Source: Acorus gramineus
Lineage: Eukaryota > Streptophyta > Magnoliopsida > Acorales > Acoraceae
Direction of reading: 5' to 3'
Length of the DNA: 64,000 nt
NCBI GenBank assembly: GCA_030737835.1
Contig: JAUJYN010000031.1
Span: forward strand, 682,001 to 746,000
Below are positions 33,391 through 45,300 of this stretch, piece after piece. The notes beneath the pieces are model-generated. The model saw only the letters and a program-made list of their open reading frames with translations, had not been told where the DNA came from and ran no database searches. Numbering within the stretch: the stretch's first letter is position 1; each line of letters opens with the position of its first letter. The translations under genes and the position numbers were made by a program.

Positions 33391-36300
33391 CTACAACAGA
33401 AACAATTTTAATGTCCGCTGATCATGTTCAAGGAATTTTCTTCCTAATTTGATATAAAGTCCCAACTACTACTAGAAGGGTGGATATATAGTCTAATCCA
33501 CTCCTCCAATCCAAAACAAACGTATCTGTTTCAGAAGCACTGTCGGTTGTTTGGTAAAAAGAGGATTAGTTAAAGAGATTGCCTTGATGATGATGATTGA
33601 CAAAAATGCAGACTGAAATGTAGGACCAGGGTTCATACATTACCCTCTTATAATTACGCTATCTTCAGAGGTTATCTAATTTATCAGTCACTTATTCTCA
33701 TATGAATATTGATCAACAAAAGCAAAATCCTAAAACGGGCATAGGACCTGAAAAGAAAACAATACAAAGAAAAGTGAAGATAAGAAAGAACATTGAAAGT
33801 GATGGGGAGAGGGTGTTTTTTTTTACCCATTGATAATCCTGCAGCTATTACTCTTATTCTCCAATGGTGTCAGATTAGCCTTTGCCGAACAAGTATTTTT
33901 TTTCCTAATAAAAGTATCCCATGCCAGGGAATAAAAACAGATATTATTGATCCAGACACTGCATAGCTAAACTGTAAAAAAAGAGGAAAGACTTATTTTC
34001 ATTTATATATAATTGCAATGAAATTTGTTCACTTGTCAATTGCTTGCACGCACCCACAGGTTGACACCTGACATGCACTCATGGTCAAGAATGCATCAGG
34101 CATTGGAGGCACGGAAATGTATAAATAGGATGCACTTTTGCATCAAGTAAATGTTCTTTTTCTTAAGTGATATAATTATTTCTAGATAAAATTACTCTTA
34201 CTAATAGCAGAAAATATCACTATTATACATTCTTCCCCATTTAAATATAGGCTTTCTAGATAACAAAGAAACAGACACATATCTCCTGTAAGATATGGAT
34301 AAAGTGTGGTTGTGTCTACATAGAGCTGAGTTTTTTTTTTTTTTTTTTTTTGATGAAAACATAGAGCTGAGCTATATTGTGCAATAACAAAATTGACATC
34401 TGCATCACATTAGATTTGACGCTGAGTTTTTTTTTTTTTTATGAAAACATAGAGCTGAGTTATATTGTGCAATAACAAAATTGACATCTGCATCACATTA
34501 GATTTGACACTGATATGGAGTTTCAGATACATCACTAAACTCAGATGAGGAAGTCATCAACATAGAAGATTTGTATTAGACTTGAAAACCAGGCAGTAAA
34601 AAGAAGAAAAAGAAGTCTAAGACATTTTCTATCTGCACTTACCCCATCAGTAGCAAGCACGATAAACTCGTCCTTTTAAAAAGCAGGCAGTAAAAAGAAG
34701 AAAAAGAAGGTCTAATCATTTTCTATCTGCACTTACCCCATCAGTAGCAAGCACGATAAACTCGTCCTTTTAACAACCAGGCAGTAAAAAGAAGAAAAAG
34801 AAGTCTAATAAATTTTCCATCTGCACTTACCCCATCAGTAGCAAGCATGATAAACTCATCCTTTTAAAAACCAGGCAGTAAAAGAAGAAGAAGAAGTCTA
34901 ATACATTTTCTATCTGCACTTACCCCATCAGTAGCAAGCACGATAAACTCGTCCTTTTCAGTGAGACGCCGATATGATATATCAGGGACAGATATCAAAC
35001 CAAAATCCTTGAGGCAGAAGTCACCAAAAGCCCTTGCCATTGCCAAGCCTGGTGAATCATAGTTTGGAAGCCATACTCGAGCCACCTCTGGCTCATCCTG
35101 AAGAGCAAAGACCCGGCCTTTACACTTCTTAATCCTCTCTGCTTCTCCTGTATGAAACAAAACCATGACTTTCCAGGAAAATTTGTATTTTAATCCCAAT
35201 TGAAATTTAGTTATCACACTTATACAGATCAATTTACAAGCAGACAACAAAAACTGTCATATTTATTAAAATAGTTGTCAAATTTCTTTCATGAATTGGA
35301 CAACGAAAATAATGATAACAATTTTAAGAAAGACAAGCCAATTGAGGCTTTCTAACTACTCATTTTTAATCTACGTTGGCATATTTTCAGGAAATAATGA
35401 GCAACAACCTTGTCAGTCAGGACCTGCAACACCACCACCAGAGTGAACCACATAGAAGAACTGTCCTTTCCGGATGGCTATGTCAATTCAGCTATCGGAC
35501 TAGACGATAATCTTCCCCGACCCACCAGAAAATTGTAGTCCATTGAGTTCAGCAATAAGCTATTTTTTTTATTTGTTTGTTTGGAGAGTTAGTTTATTTA
35601 TTTGTAACTCTAGATTTAATCCATAGATTTGATAATCAGGTCGTAAGAAAGTTGGGGTACTTTGTTAGGAAGTTAAGATAATTTGTTAGGATGGAGGATG
35701 TCGAGATAAGTTTTTTGTAACTGTCTTTGGGAGCGATCATGTTTGTTGAAGTGTAGGTGTATTATGTTGGCTATTACAACATCCTAACAATTTCTAGAGG
35801 CTTCCATATGACATTCGAACCAACTTTGAGGCCAATAAAAGGACTCCAAGAGTTGAAGGGAGGAGCAAATTTGTATTATGGGTGAACCCTTTTTGGTTCC
35901 CATAAGTAGTAGTCTGAGGTTCGTGTTTGGTTAACAAAACTCTTCTAGTTCGTTATTTGATGTCCCTTGGCTGTTTCTCTATCATGTGTAGGTCTATCTG
36001 CATCATTATGCTATTATTATCCCATTCTCCATCACTGGTATTCTCAGAATACAATAAATTGAAACTAAGATGGCATATTAAAAATTGTGTTTGCTGATGT
36101 GCCAGTTCAACAGTGCATGTTTTGAATTGTTTAGATGAGATGACATTCAAGGACTGATAGAAGAGCATTAACAACTTTTTTTTTTGAAGAAAATGGTAGA
36201 CATCTTACATCAATTTATTAAAAGAAGAGAATGCCCAATTTCAAACAACATGGAAGTCGATGATTGAATCATCTCACCTTCAGCATGTTCTTGTAATTGT

Positions 36301-39300
36301 AAACTGAGTAAAAAAAACCTCTTCACCACCCCAAACACTGAAAACCCTAATAAGTCTTTCAAATGAAGAGAGTGAGAGGGTGAAGGAAACCCTGATCAGA
36401 CCAGTGGGGGTAACAGATGGAAGTTTGTTAAGGGATTTGAAGATTCAGAGAAAGGGTGAGGGATAATGGCATATATATAATTAATCACAAATGAGAGTAA
36501 TATTCGTAAATAAGTTGCATGTTACACATTGTTTAAATATCAAAACTAATTGCATAATGATAGTCTCCAAATAGAGCATATTTCTTATAAGAACAAATAA
36601 AATATTATGTTTACTTAAATTGCCATGTTCACAATAGAAGAAGTATCCATCGAAACCATCACATCCCAAAACAAATACATACCACTACTCAATGGTGAAT
36701 TAACCAAACCCCCCCCCCCCCCCCCCCCCCTGTGCAACACTCTGCTGCAGCACAAAATCATGCCCACTCCCACCGATGAAGCGCACAACCTCCCACATGT
36801 TTTCCTCATACAAAGTAGCACTTTTGAAGAGTGTGTGTGGAGAATAATTGGGTATATGCTTAAGGATTAGGTGAAGATGGTTCTCCAAGTAGATAATCCT
36901 TCCATAATTATGGCTCATTCTTGGTTCATGAAGGATTAACTTTATGTATTTTATCGATTTGGAATTTTTTTCCTAATCAATCTTATTTGTTTTGTATGGA
37001 GATCCCTCGTCTCCTACTACATTTGATTCACATACCACACATTTGATTTGCCAAGCTTGGAAGTCATCAAGTAGATTTATTGTCAAGTGATTTGTGCTTC
37101 TCAAGGGGGGTTGCATTCAGCTGCTATCAATCTAACCGCAAGCTTTTAGAGTCTGATTCAGTCGGCATTTGTTGAATCCTCTGCATTAGCCGGAGTCCCT
37201 TAAGAATGAACATAGTTTCTAAAATGTGTATAAGCTGATCATGGTACCCAGCTGAGAAGGCAAGCAGCAGATGTCCTTTGGGAGTTCGATTTCATTCCCT
37301 CATAACCAGATCTGATGGATATTCTGCTCGCTCTGTCTTTTTCTCTTCTCTTCATTATCTCTTCTTCTCTTTCTTTCTTCTTCATTCTTTGCCTCCTGTT
37401 ATTTCTTTCTTTCTTTTCAACCCTTTAATTTTTTGTCTCATTTTCTTAAAAAACACCTACTCATTTTCTTTCACATTCAGTTATGCTTCACATCTATATG
37501 GTAATGCACCTCTGTTATAAGGCTACTTGAAGGAGCAATTTATACTTTGCATATCTGCCTGCTTTGTTAAGGAGCTGAGAGTGGCATTTAGCAGGACCCA
37601 CATTACATATATGGCCTGCCCTCCCTCTCCCAACGCATACTTCATGGTGATGAGGTGACAAGCTTTGCTTCTTTGCTTTTGGATCTGCAGGAGATTGTGA
37701 TCAGTGAGGAGGTGCATAACGAGGTGGTTTGGAAACCTTAGCCGACAGAGGGACTTTTCATTAATAGATGCTACACATGGTGGAGAAGGGAGCAGCAAAG
37801 GCTTGAGATCATTGCGACCAAATCAAAGGAGGTGTGGGGAACCAAGGTCCCACTCAAACTTGAAACCTTTGTGTGAGTTGATGACAAGGACATACAGAGC
37901 AAAATAGGCATCGAGTGATCCTCTACCATGTGTGTTGTGCAAAGCAGAGGAAGAAGCAACCAAACACTTGGGTTAGCCACAGGGATGACAATGAAATTCA
38001 CATTGTTGGGAGTGGATGTGGAATGTGAGTAGGAGGATGGTGAGTCTATCTATTCCTCATCTGCAGGGCTACCTCCTGAGATGTCTGAACTTATGCACAG
38101 AAATACAACTGGAACTGTCCAGCAGAAAATCAAGTATAGTTGGAAGTATTGGGCTCTACTTTCTTTGCTGACCTTTTTTTGATAACTCTTAACTCTCTAA
38201 GTATTCATCGAGCGAGCTGCCTATCTGGTTTCCCTCCCTCATATTTTTAGGAAAAGGTAAACGGAACAAAATTCTATACCTGTTGAGTCTCGCTGAATAT
38301 AAATTTCGACTTCCTGAAAAAAGATGGAATGACTGTTGTTTTAGACAATTAGAGGAAGTGTGTGGGCGGGGATGCGATGGATTGTAATAGGAGATAAGAT
38401 TGAGGGACATTAGGGATGAGAAGAAGCAGAGTGTGAGAAAGAGGAGAGAGAGTAGCCCAAAAGAAACTCCATCTCCAACTCCTTTCTCATATAGAAGTAG
38501 CTCAATTTATAGACAAGACATGGCTCATGAAAACTTCTACAAAACAAAAACAAACCATGAGACTCCTATATTAAAAAGCCACTACCATTCATTTCCCCTG
38601 CACGAAAAAAAAAAGTCTCTTAGTATCCATAGATTAAAATAAATAATGACACTCCTCATAGCAATGTAGACAATCCATTGCAGCACAAAAGGATTTACAT
38701 CGAGAACATATAGGAAGCAATCAAGACGGAGATTCTTTCATGGGAGATAGCCTTCATTGGAAGAAATACCTAGTGTCCTCCTAGCCCAGATGGGGATGTC
38801 AGGGAAGGGCAGGATATTCATTGTTTCTTGTTGATGGGTAGTTTTCTCCCTGTGGCTTTATTTTTACTTTTTTCTGTTTTGTTTATTTGTTTTGTTCGGA
38901 GACCCTCATCTCCGTTTATTTCAAGGGTTATTATTTTTATATGTGAAGCGCCTACCTTTCCGTCAAAAAAAAAAGGAAAAGAAGAAAGTTAAAATTACAA
39001 TCCAATTGTTTTTTGAATCACTAACATCCTAAAAGAGTTCTCAAAGAAACTGCATAATAAAGAGCAGTGACTAAAGAAAGGAAGATCATACTTGGAAGAT
39101 TTGGTTTAAGGTCAACTGTCAACTGAACTGCAACCAGACGGTCATTCTGATCTCTTGTACCAAGTATGGCTCTTGAGTCCCCAACATTTCCTATTACAAG
39201 GTCCTGTCCCTGTACAAACACAACATCAAGTAGGAGTGAGTCCAGATCATTCTAAACAAACGCTAACAAGGAAAAAAAGGATGTGTTTACATAATTTATC

Positions 39301-42300
39301 GTTTGCGGAATACATTTAGATCAAATCATTTGATGTGGTTCTAGTGCAGTTAGCAACAAAAAAAAAAAAAATTCACTCTTCACATAGTGTACCTGCTTGA
39401 CCAAGGTGACCGCTGTTGTCCCACTACAGAAGCAGTTGATGTTGGGATGAACCTTTAATTCTTTGTCCATGGTTTTAAAAGCTTTCAAAAATGATTCTTT
39501 CAGCACCTGACGAATCTCGGGATGCTTCCCGTTCTCTTCAAGATCCAAACCCCCAGTCTCTTCATCTAAGCATACAGATGCAGTGTCTTCTATGTAAACA
39601 CTTCCTCGTTCAGTTGTACTGTTCTCTCTCAACCCAGCATCAGTATCTACTTCCCAAAGAGCACTCAACTTAAGAGGCAGAGAGTCCCTCACTTTCCTTG
39701 CAACCATATGGCCAAATGGACCATGGCCATCAAAAACCCCACAGAATACACTGTCTGTTCTTGAACCAAAGTTCTAGAAACAGTAAAGTGAAAAAATTAA
39801 TTAGATAATTTCATGGAAGAAAAGCTCATATGCATATTGAAAACCAAATGTGAATGCTTCCTGTTGTATATCAAACTAAAGGAGAGGAGGGAAGGGGGGG
39901 TGTGGAATCAACCAAACATACAGCAAATTATAAGTATATAGTAATAATTCATAGATCTCCAATAAAAACTTGAGTTCCATGGTGAGATGTTCTTTTCCAT
40001 AGCAGAGTTCTACAATTACCAGATATAATATAGTACAAAGAGCACAGAGAAGTTTCTCTAATCCTGAGCATTTCTTGTTAACTAATACTACCCAGAAACT
40101 AAAACACAGATTCAGCAACTGAGATATTATCCCTGCCATATAGTGAAAAAAATAATGTACTCAGAAATAAATGCTGTGCAATTCTACCCTTTGGCTTTTC
40201 CAGATGTCATGTCCTCCATCTACCAAAAATGATATTGGACAACATAAAATCTCCCACTAACATATAAAATATCATGGGAATGGGCCTAAGATCAGGTGGT
40301 GATCAGTGATGGCTTTGATTTGAGTCATTTGACTATATTGAGGTTAGGATTTAGAAAGAGAGACCCACATCTGCAGATTGTCAACAAAGTGAAAGGGATT
40401 TAGGGCATACTATAGAAAATTAACCATTAAAATTATACTTATTTTAAAAATTACATGTATTTGACTCAAGAAGATTTAATTAGAGCTGTTCCCATTATAC
40501 CACTTCCATGAGAAAAGGGAAAAAAAAGAAGACAAACTAACAGACAGCTTCTCAGCTCTAAGTTTTGTGTTTACCTTTCATTATTTCATTGTTTTCTCAC
40601 ATGCCAAATTGCAAATCATTTCTTCTATTCAAATGTTTCATTTGCATAATCATCTCGTCTATGCACAGTCTTGCATCTGAATCCAATGAATAACCTTGAT
40701 GATCCTGTCTCCAACAATTTCCTCTTAATTATAGTCACCTATCAGCTGGCCAATAAACATTTTTGCTGGAAGAGTAGTGTACACTGAGAAAACTCAGACT
40801 GCTGCAATCTCCTTTCTCAGAGATTGGGGCAGACATGTCCTTAAAACTGGGAATCCGTATTGAAAGGAAGAACCCTTTTGGGTGGAGTGAGCTGTTTATT
40901 GGGGTTCTGATTTTTTAGGAGCATTTGCGGGCTCTTGGGATGAGAAATATTTTATATTTCTAACTGTGTTCTTGAAGCTTTACTTTGTACTGTTTCAGTT
41001 TAATAAAATTTGTTAACCTCTGTTCGGGGGCATCTTTTATTAATAAGATTGCTCCTATCTTTCTTCAAAACAATTTTTTTTTTTTTGGTTAACCACCACC
41101 TTCAAACAAAAAAAGGTACATTATTCTCACTTTTGCCTGCACCAAGCACAATGAGCAAATGTGCAAGAGAATAAAAGCATTTCAGGATTCAAACAGTTCC
41201 TGAAAAATTAGTGAACTCTTTTATCACCATTATAGTACAACTTTTTTAATTTGCAGGTCCATTTGTGACAAATGTTGAACTGCTGTTTGTTGAAAAAGCT
41301 CACTAATAATAACAAAGTAGAAAAAGTAATTAAGAACGGACATAGTAAATCTAATCTGGAAACGAAAGAACTTTTGAAAGAAAACTTGTCACATTGAAAA
41401 AACTTGGGAGGTGATTAGGCTGCCTAAAGGCTTCAGGAGTCAGTATTCTTGGGACTGAGACTGTATTCAAAGGAATATGAGATTCATAATTGAGTAGTTC
41501 TTTCTGTAGTCAATGGGGGTTTGAGGGTAATAAAGATGTGCCTACTTGGGCAGACATCTTTTTACTCTATTTTCATTTTTCCGGGTGTTTATTTATTAAT
41601 ATAATATGATGGAGAAGTGGACAACCTACCTTTCAAAAATATAAAATAAATAAACTATAACTTGATGATCAGCTTGTAATATTGCAATATTCATTGATAA
41701 TAATTTCCTGACCCAAAAGCTATTTACCGTTCCAGATATTTGCTTCTCATCAAGCATACAATTGTTTCATCCCTCCCAAATATCAGCAGCAGGAAGGATT
41801 TCCATAATGATCAGCCAGTTTCCTAATGGACTTTCTCTCCTGAATTATTCTAAATTTATATTAAGCAACCAATCTATAAAGTTTTTAGGACTATTTTATA
41901 AATAAAAGGGGCAGGATCAACACATTTTATTAAAATTTAGTCGAGTTTCTCCAAACATACTTGTGTAGGTGTATAAATCTTCACCCGAGACAGATATCGT
42001 CATATGGACAATGTAAAAGAGTTGAACCAGCATGATGGGTAGAAGGCTAGAAGTTTGAACTGATACATGGGCAAGAATGCCAGAAAAGCTCAAGAACAAA
42101 ACCACACACCAGTGTAAATGAATCTCTAATAGATCGGGACTATCCATATCAACATAAATGCAGTCATATAAACATAAATGAAGCAGTACTTACAAAAAAA
42201 ACATAAATGCAATCAAATAAATCAGATCCACAAATCAACAAAGAAGCTCTTAGATTTTGGAAGGGAAAAGTTCATAACAGAAAGTATAGATCCCTTAGAT

Positions 42301-45300
42301 TTCAGAAAGAAAAGTTCACAACAAAAAATGAAAACTATTATAAATGAACTGATTCAATTATATCCCTGCCAAAATTCAGTAGAAATCTCTGTTGAGATGC
42401 TCTTCACTTGAGTTTAATTTTTTTTTTTTTTTTTTGGAATCTTTCCCTCCAGGCCTCCACCACCATCACAAAATGATGCGCCTGTTCGTTTCACAAGTCG
42501 GAGCTCTACCCATTCAATAGTAATGTTTTAGTATCAATTTTAACCCAGCCACCAATATTCAGCTACACGCAAATCCAGTGTTACAATATCATTCAAGACT
42601 TTCAACTAGGCCATCAACAATCACTAAAACTGCTAAATGTCAACTCTTTTACTGAACCACATTGTTTAGGAAATATGGTTCATTTGGATCTTTTCTAAAA
42701 TGCAGTAGTTAGAACTTTATTGTATAATTGATAAATCAACTCATATTAAAAAATCAATTAATCATAACCAAAATTATATGAATCTTCTATCCTTTCCTAT
42801 ATAGACGAGTGTTGAGTTTGTTTATCATCTAGCAAGGTCAATGATGCAGATCGAATCTTGAGGGTTATTTTGATTATTTTTATTTTATATTAACTAGACA
42901 ATTAGTTAGTTTATTTGTATTTTGTAACTGTACATTTGATCTAGGGATTGGATAATAACTTTTGTTAGATTTGTAAGTATTATATTAAGTAGAATAATTA
43001 GGTTGTTAGAATTACACTGATTGTTGGTAGTTAAGTTGTAGGGTTGATATTTGACTCTTGAGAATAGTGTGACCGAGTCCTGAAATCAACATGACAATGT
43101 GACATGAATAACCATCGTATACCGTTGATCTTCTGATGGTTGAGAACATCCTGATCGTCACCACTAGTGTGTAGTTATGACGTAGATTGCCATCATGCAC
43201 CTTCAATCCTCCAATGTCAATGAACATCTTGGTCATTGATTTAGATCTTACTCAACCTAAACACACTTTGTATAGCTTGATGTCTCTACATAAAACCCCA
43301 TCATGAGAAGAGGGGAGTCAAGTTATTTATTATTTTATTGAATTGTTGATCAAGATTTCTAGCTTTCACAGCTTGTATCTCTGGTTTTTATTGAAGTAGT
43401 TAGATCTTATCTCCTTTTTCCTCTATCTATATTTGAACTCTCTCTATCATCCTGGTTCCCCCGTTTATGGCGACATACATTATCTGATATCAGAGCTTGG
43501 GTTTCTATTTGTGCTGCCTAGACAAGATCAAGCCATGATCCCTATCATGATGAAATGACAAGAGCAAGTTGTGTGTGTGTGTGTGTGTGTATTTATCTTT
43601 ATCTAATTCTCAACCTAGGGTCTCTTTTTTGTTTTAAGTGTTTTTTTTTTTTTTTGCGAGGATGGATGCATCCTAAGTAGCCCTCTCCACTACTGAGGAA
43701 GCATTTCATCGGGCCTTGCTCTGGTTTTTGTATGCTTTGGTTTTCATTTAGTTATGCGGCTGTCTTTCTTATATTATCAATATAAGGGCGTAGGCCGACC
43801 AATTCCATCACACAGAGAGAGAGAGAGGATAGTAACATTTTATTAAAAAGAGAAAAATGTAGTGTTGCAGTAATGCGGATGCAAACCAAGGTGGTGAATC
43901 AAGGATTTAAGAGTTGGTGAAGCAGATGGAAACCTCATTATTGTGGTAGACAACATCAACCAAATCCCTAGTATTGAATAAGAACACCTTGATAATGTTT
44001 GAAGGCAGATACAACATCATCAATACTCTTTGAGCCCCAAACCTTAGACATGAGCCAGCAACCTTGAGGTGAGGCCCCACGAGATGACGCATTGAGATGC
44101 TTTTTTGCTGGTCCGACCGCTCATCCCCAACAAGAACAAATGGCAAAAGCTCTACCCTATCATGTCGGTTGTCCCACGTGAATGAACATCTCACAATAGA
44201 ATCTCCTTGATTCAATTCATCAACAATCAAATTCACTCATCTTGTAAGTGTAAACAATCTTATTTCGTTATCTTCTCACATTGGATCAATTTTCTCGCCC
44301 CATACATCACGCAATATTCATTGATCCTGATGGAAAAAGGCGAATTGCACACCCAACGTACTATCCACAGAGATAAGGTGTTCAGTTCGACTTGAATCTA
44401 CCATGTGGAATATCGACATGAAATCAACATCAACACAAAAATTAATCCATTCTGGGGAGTGCATTGAGATTTGGAGCCATGGTGACCCTGCATTTGATGC
44501 ACATCATGACAATAACCTATTCGAGGGGAGTCATGGAGAGGAGATAATTGATACGATCTAAGAAGACACACACCATGGCAACAAACTATATAAGGATAAT
44601 CATAAAGGCGAGGAGATTGACGCCCAGGAAGATGATGATGCAAACCATAAGAATAGTCATGAAGACAAAGGGCTAAAAAAAACATCAATTCTCCTCGATT
44701 TGATGAGAACCCTTTCTTCAATGTCACAAACAAGGATGTTAACGATTCTTTCTTCGGTAATACAAATGTCACAAACAACAATGACAACATGTTGTTCATC
44801 GACTTTCGCCCAGACAAGTCCATCTACCCGCTTTATACATGATCAAGGCAAGGCCTTCCCAGAGTATCAAGAAAGACGGCAAGGCCTCTCTTTTTTTAAT
44901 GTAAACGGTAGGCAAGCGCCTTTGGATTAACTAGAAAGAGTGGTGCCCAATACAAGAAAAGGAAAGAAATTGGATAGACCTTGTAGAAAAGGATTCTCCA
45001 GAAGTTTATCCAAGATGCCAAAAAACTATGCATGGAGTACAATCTTAGACCCAATTAGCGCTACCGATGACACTCCCACACAATGCCTTCCCCATGCCCA
45101 TACCCACCGATGACGCTCCCACACAATGCCTTCCCCATGCTCACTCAAGGCCTTTTGATAATCAGAATTCAACCCACCTTGTACCTCGGCGTGCCCACCT
45201 CATGATTTATGGCTTGAGAATGCCAAGGACTTGAGTTTGAAGATGGGATCTCCTAAACTCAGAAAAGAATGATGCATGTTGAATCATGAGGGTTGTTTTG

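Noticed and set aside
37278..37520. 80-aa Phe/Ser-rich plus-strand frame in PP2C intron 3 as a small membrane protein
   Set aside because: Composition follows a pyrimidine-rich stretch; no start context, splice or conservation evidence.
43907..44236. 109-aa minus-strand frame in the intron-1 retroelement
   Set aside because: No recognisable domain, no splice or codon support, and it lies in a degenerate retroelement interior.
44398..44823. 141-aa minus-strand frame in the same retroelement
   Set aside because: His/Tyr/Ser-rich without a motif; it overlaps another frame on the plus strand. Probably chance.
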